From NCBI GenBank assembly GCA_007135845.1, contig SLIC01000194.1:1-5325 (forward strand): a stretch of DNA of 5,325 nucleotides. Reading direction: 5' to 3'. The DNA comes from Candidatus Brevefilum sp. (lineage in GTDB: Bacteria > Chloroflexota > Anaerolineae > Anaerolineales > Anaerolineaceae). Position numbers and translations under genes: made by a program. Shown in pieces: positions 1-5,325 of the stretch. The notes beneath the pieces were generated by a model. That model did no database searches. It saw only the letters and a program-made list of their open reading frames with translations, and was not told where the DNA came from. Position 1 is the first letter of the stretch, and each line of letters begins with the position of its first letter.

Positions 1-1007
1 ACGTCATCCAAGTTGTCGTCAGTGAAGGTGTAATCATTGCCATCCGGGCTGCCTGGGTTTACAGGTTCGATCATATTCTCTTCATTGAGCCGTTCACGTT
101 CGCCATGGAGGCTGGTGCTGCGGTCGATGTAGAAGCCAAGAATATCGGTTTCACTGGTGGTGGACCAGGACAGATCGACGGCGTTTGTTTCGGCCTGGTA
201 TTCGCCGGTGAAATCAACCACGCGCACGTTGGTGGGGATGCCTTCTTCGCTACGACAGCCAATGATATCGTTTGAAACCGGGTCAGCCTGGATGACCAGG
301 TACCAGTTAGGTCCTGTGTAATCATCAGATTCAGAAAAAACTCCGAGTCCAAACTCATTTGTCGTTGTATCTGTCCTATAGAAGTATTGACCGTTGCTGG
401 CATCATTATCTGCACCAGAAGCATTTCGGCTTCGATAAACTAGGTAGTAACCATTGGGTTCTCCTGAAAAATAAACAGTTCTTTCTTCCCCTACTACAGG
501 TTGTGCTTGAATAATTGGGCAGGCAGCGCCTTCGGTGGTGTGAATGGGGACAACCCCATGAGGCGTCAGGGTTTCAGTAATTACCCAATAATCAATGGTG
601 TACTCCCAAATTGTACCTGACCACTCTTCACCCAACCCGCCAAAAACCATATAGATTGGATCATGTTCACCAAATTCTTCATCAAATGGTTCTGGCTTTA
701 CGTTAAAATTCTCAATTTGCAACACCCAATGGATAATATTTGGATCAATTATTCCTTTTGAATAACCTAGGCCTTCACCCTCGTCAGCATTGGTGCTGTT
801 CTCCGTCAATATTTCTCTAGGGATACCACTAGCAAGAGTACGCCACCATGCTACCCAATTGACTGCGCCTTCTGGCGGTGGTGGATCCTCCGATTCTTCA
901 CCTGCAAGGGTGCCATAATCAAAGACGGAACCTGCAAACACATGGAGAAAAATTGTTGTTGTTAAGATGCCAGTAATTAATACAGCTATCCATATTTTTC
1001 TGTTCAT
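1..1007 (-). CDS. Secreted protein, unknown N-terminal modules plus Fn3-like domain; partial, C-terminus beyond window
   Basis: Reading from the ATG at 1007 gives 335 uninterrupted codons to the window edge with no stop, so this is the N-terminal part of a longer gene. Residues 1-25 are a signal peptide (NRK, a hydrophobic core, VFA before cleavage). Residues 27-155 contain an acidic, Pro-rich start and Trp-rich strands (WVAWW at 51-55), with no family I recognise. Residues 160-255 look like a compact beta module with NGYYLVYRS (185-193) and NWYLVIQAD (234-242), bounded by Cys163 and Cys251, which could form a disulfide. Residues 262-335 begin a fibronectin-III-like domain: VDLSWSTTSETDILGFYIDR (277-296), then RLN and a GSPDG turn; this signature is common in Chloroflexota exoproteins. 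AGGAG lies 8 nt before the ATG. Codons for residues 1-235 are AT-richer than the Fn3 part. Function unknown. Confidence 0.88.
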   Translation of the reverse strand, partial: MNRKIWIAVLITGILTTTIFLHVFAGSVFDYGTLAGEESEDPPPPEGAVNWVAWWRTLASGIPREILTENSTNADEGEGLGYSKGIIDPNIIHWVLQIENFNVKPEPFDEEFGEHDPIYMVFGGLGEEWSGTIWEYTIDYWVITETLTPHGVVPIHTTEGAACPIIQAQPVVGEERTVYFSGEPNGYYLVYRSRNASGADNDASNGQYFYRTDTTTNEFGLGVFSESDDYTGPNWYLVIQADPVSNDIIGCRSEEGIPTNVRVVDFTGEYQAETNAVDLSWSTTSETDILGFYIDRSTSLHGERERLNEENMIEPVNPGSPDGNDYTFTDDNLDD

Positions 1008-1015
1008 TTTTTATT

Positions 1016-1020
1016 CTCCT
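1016..1020 (-). promoter_or_regulatory. Ribosome binding site for the partial secreted-protein gene
   Basis: AGGAG on the minus strand, separated by 8 nt (AATAAAAA) from the ATG at 1007. Together with the signal peptide that follows, it fixes the start. The 49-nt gap from the previous stop holds no visible hairpin, so cotranscription with the 683-aa gene is likely. Confidence 0.75.
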
Positions 1021-1056
1021 ATAACTTAATGTTAGTAATAAATTGAATTGGCAAAA

Positions 1057-3108
1057 TCATTGCTCATTATCCAATACCGGCCAGACCACCGGATCGCCAT
1101 CTGCGATGTCTACGGATATCCTGTATGGGTATCCAAACCTGGTATCTGATGAAGCTGGTCGGACAAAACTTGAAAACCCTTGTGCGATAGGGTTCCAGCG
1201 TGCAACAGCTTCAACCTTTACAAACAAATCATCTTCACCATTATTGTCTGATTCGATAATGAAGTCTGCCTCAATTGCCTCAGCCAATTGGGTGGTGTTG
1301 GTGATGTGGACCATATCCAAGGGCTGCAGAATCCAGTTAAAACTGGTTGTTGATGTCTCATGCAGTGTATAGGTGCCGCGGGTAATTTCTGGCAATCGAC
1401 CAACTTGAGCCCAGATCGCGCTTCCGGTAACCACTCCAACCAAGTCGATATCCACCCGGTACGGTTGTTTAATTTCAACACTAAACCCCTCGATATCTTC
1501 ATTATACGCATACGTCGTAAAATTTTGCCCAATTGGATTCCATCTGCTGATGGCTTCTACATTGAGAACACCTGAGGAATTGTTATTGGCTTTTATATGT
1601 TCAGCAAGATCTCGTGCAGTATTGATACCTGGAACCTCCAGCACAAGGCCGATCCATGTGAAATCTGTCGTTGCGGTCTCAAACAGCTCGAACTCTATTT
1701 TCCCCACCTGGTCTGACAATGGACTTGTAAACTCATTCGAACAAGCAATTTGCAAACCATAAGCAAAGAAGTATTCATCATCTTCATCTTCAGGATCATC
1801 ACCCACTTTACCCAGCACTTCATCATCGTAAGTGAGCATCCCGTTTACCTCAACAAACGGACCGGTCAATACGATTTCTGCATCCCCCAGCTCAAAATAG
1901 GGTAATGTTGAGCGGTGCAGGATATACTCGGCTTCTGTATCAAATTGCTGCATTGGCCACTGGAGCTGTACGGTGTCCGCGTCCAGGCGGATGATGTCCA
2001 GGTCCAGCCCGGCGTCGGCGGTGAACTCGGTCGTGATCTCAGCCGCAGGCTCGGCGAACTCAGCCGGGCGGCCGATTAGGAACCCGTCCCGATCGGAGAA
2101 CTCGGCCTTGGTTACGGTGATCTCGGCTGAATTTGTGATAGCTTTCGCCCGGAAGCGGATCATGGCGATCGCCCCTTCACCCTCAACCGGATCTGCACCG
2201 CGTTTCTGCGTGGCAACGTAGCGGATTGTGCCGGCAGGAATGTCACCTTCCGCCTGGTTATAGGCATTAAAATAAACGATATAATCCGACTGGAACCAAT
2301 CATTAATCGGCAGGAGGTTGATCTCATCCTCCTCCTCTGGTACCAAATCGACCGCCTCAAGGAATTCCGTGTCAAATTCGAGTTCGATATCCAGCGCGTA
2401 CAGGTCGTGCATGTTTGCCAGGTGGATGAACACATCCAGGTACCCGCAGCCGTCGATCGTCCAGGTATCCGCTGTCAGGGATACAACTGCCTCTTGAGTG
2501 AAGGTGATCTGGATGTTGAGGTAGGTGTCTGCCTCTTCTTGATCGGTCACCGAGCCGCCGAAGTGGTAGGTGCCCAGGGGATAATCCCGGTTCACCCGCA
2601 GGGGGGCTGTGGTTCCATTCAGCTGGTAGAGGAGCCCATCAACCAGGGTAAATGACGTTCCATTTCCACTCACATCCAGGTAGAATATCGGCTCGTTGCC
2701 GTTGATGATCTCCCACATCACTGCTTCCCATCCACCTTCAGCCTCTTCATCAACCCCTTGATCCGCCCAGTAGGTCCAAAAATCCTCCGGGACCCGCAGG
2801 TGGTCAAAATAGAAGGCGTAGCGTCCGTCCTCGAGCAGCGGGTCTGCCAATAGCGATTCCACATCCAGGTATTTGAACCCTTCTTCCCCATCCAGCGTCA
2901 GCGAGTAACCCTCGGTCAGCCCCCCCAGCACTGGTTCCCATGTATCCAGATCGACCGATTCCCGTAAGGTCACCTCGGTGACCGGGCCAACCCCGCTCAT
3001 CACGCCAGCGGCAATGCCTTCCGACGCCAGGACGGCGGTGACCAGCAGCCCCAGGAGTAAAAGTGCCAGTGCGGTGTATCCAAGCCATGCTTTTGGTTTT
3101 TGCTTCAT
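1057..3108 (-). CDS. Secreted multidomain protein: unknown N-module, cohesin, Fn3-like, two C-terminal repeat modules (683 aa)
   Basis: Exported protein with no membrane anchor at its C-terminus. Residues 1-28 are a signal peptide (KQKPK, a Leu-rich core, VLA before cleavage). Residues 42-203 are an unrecognised module with two YLDV motifs (80-83 and 143-146) and ending in a PLGTYHFGG beta segment. Residues 207-358 are cohesin-like, with MHDLYALDIELEFDTEFL (233-250) and a later SDRDG turn. Residues 365-470 are fibronectin-III-like: VQLQW, then YILHRSTLPYF (395-405), an acidic insert at 437-445, and a closing strand around SDQVGKIEF. Residues 471-574 and 579-679 are tandem copies of one module sharing ET-x-TT-x-F-x-WI and VEA-x-x-RWNPI-x-Q-x-F. 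GAGGAGG upstream fixes the start. The last third is clearly AT-richer than the middle. No catalytic residues are visible; a binding or structural role is inferred. Confidence 0.9.
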   Translation of the reverse strand: MKQKPKAWLGYTALALLLLGLLVTAVLASEGIAAGVMSGVGPVTEVTLRESVDLDTWEPVLGGLTEGYSLTLDGEEGFKYLDVESLLADPLLEDGRYAFYFDHLRVPEDFWTYWADQGVDEEAEGGWEAVMWEIINGNEPIFYLDVSGNGTSFTLVDGLLYQLNGTTAPLRVNRDYPLGTYHFGGSVTDQEEADTYLNIQITFTQEAVVSLTADTWTIDGCGYLDVFIHLANMHDLYALDIELEFDTEFLEAVDLVPEEEDEINLLPINDWFQSDYIVYFNAYNQAEGDIPAGTIRYVATQKRGADPVEGEGAIAMIRFRAKAITNSAEITVTKAEFSDRDGFLIGRPAEFAEPAAEITTEFTADAGLDLDIIRLDADTVQLQWPMQQFDTEAEYILHRSTLPYFELGDAEIVLTGPFVEVNGMLTYDDEVLGKVGDDPEDEDDEYFFAYGLQIACSNEFTSPLSDQVGKIEFELFETATTDFTWIGLVLEVPGINTARDLAEHIKANNNSSGVLNVEAISRWNPIGQNFTTYAYNEDIEGFSVEIKQPYRVDIDLVGVVTGSAIWAQVGRLPEITRGTYTLHETSTTSFNWILQPLDMVHITNTTQLAEAIEADFIIESDNNGEDDLFVKVEAVARWNPIAQGFSSFVRPASSDTRFGYPYRISVDIADGDPVVWPVLDNEQ
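1072..1698 (-). repeat. Tandem duplication of a ~100-aa module at the C-terminus of the 683-aa protein
   Basis: Copy A spans about 1698-1387 (residues 471-574) and copy B about 1374-1072 (residues 579-679). They align over ET-x-TT-x-F-x-WI, an L-A-E-x-I helix, VEA-x-x-RWNPI-x-Q-x-F, PYR and a final Trp strand. Copy B has a longer acidic insert before VEA. The copies have clearly diverged at DNA level, so the duplication is old. I recall similar modules after Fn3 domains in Anaerolineae exoproteins but know no named family. Confidence 0.8.
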
Positions 3109-3117
3109 AAAGCCTTT

Positions 3118-3124
3118 CCTCCTC
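3118..3124 (-). promoter_or_regulatory. Strong ribosome binding site for the 683-aa gene
   Basis: GAGGAGG on the minus strand, 9 nt before the ATG at 3108, is a near-perfect anti-Shine-Dalgarno complement. It decides the start and is the strongest such site in the window. Confidence 0.8.
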
Positions 3125-3134
3125 GATCCCCTTG

Positions 3135-3143
3135 ATTATACCA
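3135..3143 (-). promoter_or_regulatory. Candidate extended -10 promoter for the 683-aa gene
   Basis: The minus strand reads TGGTATAAT, a full match to the extended -10 form TGnTATAAT, in the 82-nt gap before the 683-aa gene. No good -35 hexamer is seen 16-18 nt upstream, which an extended -10 can tolerate. Transcription would start near 3128, leaving a leader of about 20 nt that contains the ribosome binding site. It may let the third and fourth genes be expressed apart from the first two. A chance match in an AT-rich gap remains possible. Confidence 0.45.
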
Positions 3144-3190
3144 GATTAAATTCTTCAGCCCGTTTCGTTTCTGTTTTCTTCTGCCCAGCA

Positions 3191-4150
3191 TCACGGTTCC
3201 ACCCGCTTCCGGCTCACCACCAGGTAGACACCCAGCCCAGCTGCCAGCACGACCACGATCAGCACCGCCCACCAATAATCGAGGATCGTCCCACGCTGTT
3301 CGGCTGTGATCTCGGCTTCCTCTTCTGCGGGGTAGGCTGTTTCAGTTTCAGTTTCAGTTTCAGTTTCAGGTTCAGGTTCGGGTTCGGTGACGGTTTCGGC
3401 CGGGTAAGCGGCTTCCGTTTCTTCCTCGTCAGGCAGGTCGGGTGTTGCTGTCACGACCTCAGTTTCGACCGGATAGGCGTCTTGTGGGCTAGGCTCGGTC
3501 GCCAGCTCTGCCGTTGCGGTTGGTGTGGGTGGGGCTTCCGTTGGTGTGGGCGTTGCCGCCAGGGTGGGGACCGGGGTGAGCCTGTCCTGGTCTTGGACCG
3601 GGACGGGGGTGCGGGTCACCTCCGGGGCATCAGCCTCCACACGCACCTCGGCATCGACCGGCTCGAGGATGATCGCCTCACCAAAACGGTCAGATGCCTC
3701 CAGGAAGCTGACCTCCAGGTCGGTGCTGCCTTCCGTTTGGGCGACCAAGTACAGCACGATGATCTCACCATCGCCCGATTTGGGCTCAGCAGGGTTGACC
3801 TGCGTCATCGTAAAGCGCACCAGGCCTTCTTCGTTGTCGATGGTGTTGAAGAGCGTCAGGCCGGCCTCCAAGAACGTGCCCAGGGCGGGCTGGGTGCCTT
3901 CTTTATCCGGGTTGGCATCCTCTGCCTGCAGGATGGCGGGGTCAAATCTGATCTCGATGTCGATGGCGTACAGGTTCTCGACCGCGCGCACCTCGACCGG
4001 TACCTCAAAGCGTTCACCGGGGCGCACTTCGAAATCCTCGAAGACGCCCGCCTCGGCCACTGCCTGGGCGTGTACTGACCCAGCAGAAGCCCATAACAGC
4101 CCTGAGACCAGGATCAGCGTCAGCAGGCGTTTGATGGTTGAAGAGCTCAT
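3191..4150 (-). CDS. Membrane-anchored cohesin-domain surface protein with acidic Glu/Thr/Pro linker (319 aa)
   Basis: Probable surface anchor displaying a cohesin-like domain. Residues 1-28 are a signal peptide (IKR, a hydrophobic core, VHA before cleavage). Residues 35-172 form the cohesin-like domain, with NLYAIDIEIRFDPAIL (59-74) as the clearest signature and a GDGEIIVLYLVA strand (126-137). Residues 173-287 are a linker that moves from Thr/Pro to strongly acidic, with alternating Glu-Pro and Glu-Thr and three AYP motifs at Tyr226, 249 and 273. Residues 291-312 are a transmembrane helix starting with YWW, followed by SRKRVEP at the C-terminus. The ATG overlaps the upstream stop, and AAAAGGA sits 9 nt before it, so translation is probably coupled to the first gene. 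Its cohesin signature is closer to that of the 683-aa protein downstream than to its upstream partner. It has no catalytic motif; the role is binding or scaffolding by inference. Confidence 0.9.
   Translation of the reverse strand: MSSSTIKRLLTLILVSGLLWASAGSVHAQAVAEAGVFEDFEVRPGERFEVPVEVRAVENLYAIDIEIRFDPAILQAEDANPDKEGTQPALGTFLEAGLTLFNTIDNEEGLVRFTMTQVNPAEPKSGDGEIIVLYLVAQTEGSTDLEVSFLEASDRFGEAIILEPVDAEVRVEADAPEVTRTPVPVQDQDRLTPVPTLAATPTPTEAPPTPTATAELATEPSPQDAYPVETEVVTATPDLPDEEETEAAYPAETVTEPEPEPETETETETETAYPAEEEAEITAEQRGTILDYWWAVLIVVVLAAGLGVYLVVSRKRVEP
3339..3386 (-). repeat. Hexanucleotide repeat, eight units, coding Glu-Thr/Glu-Pro linker
   Basis: Five exact GTTTCA units (3339-3368) are followed by GGTTCA and two GGTTCG units (3369-3386) on the plus strand. 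The coding strand reads alternating Glu-Pro and then Glu-Thr. Being a multiple of three, the array can change linker length without shifting frame, so it acts as a length polymorphism site and not an on/off switch. Confidence 0.95.
4147..4150 (-). other. ATGA stop/start overlap between the two membrane-anchored cohesin genes
   Basis: The TGA ending the 388-aa gene (4149-4147) shares bases with the ATG of the 319-aa gene (4150-4148). Such 4-nt overlaps usually indicate translational coupling within one transcript. Here they would link the production of two anchors of similar architecture. Confidence 0.9.
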
Positions 4151-5313
4151 AGAAGTAAATCCTTTTCTTTTTGTTCTCGGCGGGTTTTACGCCGGATAAT
4201 GACCGCAAACATGATCCCGATGGCCGCCGTCCCGATAACCAGGGCAGCCCACAGAGCCGTTTCCAGCCAGCCCGGTGAATCTGCCAGCGCTTCCCCGTGT
4301 GCTGGTGTTGGGGCAGGCGTTTCTGCCAGTTCACCCAGCACCTCGGCCGCTGCCGTTGCCATCAGCTGGTCTTCAGCCAGCAGGCCTTCTGCCTGTGCCT
4401 CATCCGGGGTTGGACGGTCACTTTCCTCGCCGGGCGTGTCCGTTTGCGCCGGTAGGACTGGTGCAGCCAGGGTGTCGGTCGCCTGGGGTGCGGCGGTTGG
4501 GGGTGGGACGGCAGGTTCCGTCCCGGTGGGCGGGAGCGCGGCGGTGTTGGTGACGGATGGCGAAGGGACAGCCGTGGCTGTCGAGGTCGGTGTGACGGTG
4601 GCGGGCAGCGGGGTGAGCGTCCACGTGGCAGTGGCTGTCCATGTGGCAGTGGTTGTCCACGTGGCGGTGGCTGTCCGGGTGGGCGTCCAGGTTGGGGTGG
4701 GGGTGCGTGTTGGGGTGCGGGTGATGGTCGGCGTGGGTGTGAAGGTCGGCGCGATCAGCGCGGTGACCGCCCCGTGGGACCGCTCGGGGAGGGTCCTCTC
4801 GCCGTCCGGCCCGGCCAGCTCCGCCCGGGTGATCGTGATTGGGGTGCTGCCGGCAGCGGCCGCGTTGAAATTGAGCACCAGCAAAACGTCGTCACCCGAG
4901 ACGGCCGGTGTGGCCAGCTGGGTGGCCGCCAGGCGCAGGCTGCCGGGCTGCTTGACCTCGCTGACGACTGCCAGGTTCGACAGGTAACCGCCGTGCGCCC
5001 AGCTTTTCAGCGTCAGCACAGCCGGGTCGTAGGTGACGGTGACGTCAAACGCGTTCACGTTGACTCCGTCCGTCAGGAACAGCTCGAGCGCCAGGTCGCT
5101 GCCGACCGGCACCGAAAGCTGGTCCGGCTGTACAGCCAGCCGGGTGGGTGACTGCCCACGCACCGGTGCCGCCAGTGCGGCCATGAGCATGGTGTCCATT
5201 AGCATGGTGTCCATTAGCATGGTGGCCATTAGCATGGTGGCCATTAGTATGGTGGCACACATAACGATTATCCAGCGCCGCCAGGAGGGTGTCCTTCGCA
5301 TAAAAGTAATCAT
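4147..5313 (-). CDS. Membrane-anchored cohesin-domain surface protein with Thr/Pro/Trp-rich linker (388 aa)
   Basis: Probable cell-surface protein that displays one cohesin-like domain. Residues 1-49 are an Arg-rich N-region and a long hydrophobic, Met-rich stretch; ALA48 is a plausible signal peptidase site. Residues 56-187 match the cohesin pattern: alternating beta strands, a VNAFDVTVTYD segment (86-96) like the usual 'LYG-D-x-x-x-x-YDP' signature, and a late GPDG turn. Residues 188-346 are a low-complexity Thr/Pro/Ala linker with Trp at 209, 219, 225 and 231. Residues 350-373 form a transmembrane helix followed by a basic tail (RRKTRREQKEK), giving an N-out, C-in anchor. An in-frame TGA lies at 5325-5323, so the start is local: Met1 (5313) or Met5 (5301). 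Neither has a convincing Shine-Dalgarno, so the start is uncertain. The stop overlaps the next gene by ATGA. The cohesin call comes from pattern, not a search; another beta-sandwich family is possible. Confidence 0.88.
   Translation of the reverse strand: MITFMRRTPSWRRWIIVMCATILMATMLMATMLMDTMLMDTMLMAALAAPVRGQSPTRLAVQPDQLSVPVGSDLALELFLTDGVNVNAFDVTVTYDPAVLTLKSWAHGGYLSNLAVVSEVKQPGSLRLAATQLATPAVSGDDVLLVLNFNAAAAGSTPITITRAELAGPDGERTLPERSHGAVTALIAPTFTPTPTITRTPTRTPTPTWTPTRTATATWTTTATWTATATWTLTPLPATVTPTSTATAVPSPSVTNTAALPPTGTEPAVPPPTAAPQATDTLAAPVLPAQTDTPGEESDRPTPDEAQAEGLLAEDQLMATAAAEVLGELAETPAPTPAHGEALADSPGWLETALWAALVIGTAAIGIMFAVIIRRKTRREQKEKDLLL
4160..4166 (-). promoter_or_regulatory. Ribosome binding site for the 319-aa cohesin gene
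   Basis: AAAAGGA on the minus strand, 9 nt before the ATG at 4150 and inside the last codons of the preceding gene. It is a moderate Shine-Dalgarno match. It supports this start and allows initiation beyond simple coupling to the upstream gene. Confidence 0.6.
4619..4672 (-). repeat. 18-bp tandem repeat, three copies, in the Thr/Pro/Trp linker
   Basis: Units at 4619-4636, 4637-4654 and 4655-4672 follow GTCCAyGTGGCrGTGGyT on the plus strand and differ by one to three bases. On the coding strand they encode a Thr/Ala hexapeptide with one Trp, which spaces Trp219, 225 and 231 six residues apart. The repeat is in frame and probably grew by slippage or unequal exchange. Confidence 0.85.
5191..5250 (-). 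repeat. 15-bp tandem repeat, four clear copies, inside the signal peptide of the 388-aa protein
   Basis: Plus-strand units GGTGtCCATTAGCAT occur at 5191-5205 and 5206-5220, with one- or two-base variants at 5221-5235 and 5236-5250. Decayed units flank both sides (5176-5190 and from 5251). On the coding strand each unit encodes Met-Leu-Met-(Ala/Asp)-Thr, so copy number changes keep the frame but alter the length of the hydrophobic core. Confidence 0.95.
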
Positions 5314-5325
5314 AATCCATAATCA

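Noticed and set aside
71..424. Minus-strand open frame of 117 codons
   Set aside because: It is out of frame with the gene starting at 1007, which reads without a stop to the window edge and carries a recognisable Fn3-like signature. No frameshift is needed.
1008..1056. Promoter starting with TTGCCA in the gap before the partial gene
   Set aside because: The best -10 at proper spacing matches only about three of six bases. The AT-rich gap alone is not enough support.
1770..1800. Asp/Glu-rich segment as a dockerin-like calcium loop
   Set aside because: Residues 437-445 are an acidic insert in an Fn3-like domain. They lack the duplicated D-x-N-x-D-G loop and following helix of dockerins.
3144..3190. 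Terminator between the second and third genes
   Set aside because: No inverted repeat followed by a T-run could be found on the minus strand; the gap is A-rich without stem pairing.
2978..4078. Long plus-strand open frame of 366 codons
   Set aside because: It is antisense to the 319-aa gene, has Phe/Arg/Gly-rich low complexity derived from that gene's repeats, and no plausible domain. The minus-strand protein has signal peptide, cohesin and membrane helix.
4619..4672. Palindromic CCACGTGG sites as operators
   Set aside because: They lie inside an in-frame 18-bp coding repeat, deep in a gene, and are explained by Thr/Trp codon repetition.
4199..4987. Plus-strand Val/Ala/Gly-rich open frame
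   Set aside because: It is antisense to the Thr/Pro linker and cohesin of the 388-aa gene. The composition is what the complement of Thr/Pro codons produces.
5191..5250. CRISPR array or eukaryotic Kozak-like starts (GCCACCATG) in the 15-bp repeat
   Set aside because: There are no spacers between units, units are too short, and the array is in frame inside a signal peptide. The GCCACCATG match follows from the Ala-Thr-Met codons.
5045..5320. His-rich peptide (repeated His-His-Ala-Asn-Gly) in another minus-strand frame
   Set aside because: It is the same 15-bp repeat read out of frame. It lacks an export signal or domain and overlaps the well-supported cohesin gene.

Overview
The window carries four genes, all on the minus strand and read from high to low coordinates. 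They appear to form one cell-surface or secretion cluster. Every product starts with a signal-peptide-like N-terminus. Three of the four carry a domain that reads as a cohesin-type beta-sandwich, and the fourth, cut by the window edge, ends in a fibronectin-III-like module. No RNA gene, transposase, integrase, CRISPR array or dockerin was found. The domain style suggests a Chloroflexota bacterium, probably Anaerolineae: cohesin domain, long Thr/Pro linker and C-terminal membrane anchor, plus secreted proteins joining cohesin, Fn3-like and RWNP-type modules. This assignment rests on family resemblance from memory, not on a search.

Layout, in transcription order. (1) 5313-4147: a 388-aa membrane-anchored cohesin protein with a neutral Thr/Pro/Trp linker and an unusual signal peptide built from a 15-bp tandem repeat. 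(2) 4150-3191: a 319-aa membrane-anchored cohesin protein with an acidic Glu/Thr/Pro linker; its start overlaps the previous stop as ATGA. (3) An 82-nt gap with an extended -10 promoter candidate and a strong ribosome binding site, then 3108-1057: a 683-aa secreted protein with an unknown N-terminal module, a cohesin, an Fn3-like domain and two tandem copies of a roughly 100-aa C-terminal module. (4) A 49-nt AT-rich gap and a good ribosome binding site, then 1007 down to the window edge: at least 335 residues of another secreted protein, open at its C-terminus.

Working model (inference): genes 1 and 2 are co-translated surface anchors that hold a cohesin away from the membrane on linkers of different chemistry. 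Genes 3 and 4 are released or loosely attached multi-domain partners. Cohesins classically bind dockerins, but none is visible here, so the ligand is unknown. By hand count, about 300-1980 is near 44% GC, while 1-300 is about 54% and 1981-2220 about 63%. This AT-richer block starts and ends inside coding sequence, which hints at modular exchange.
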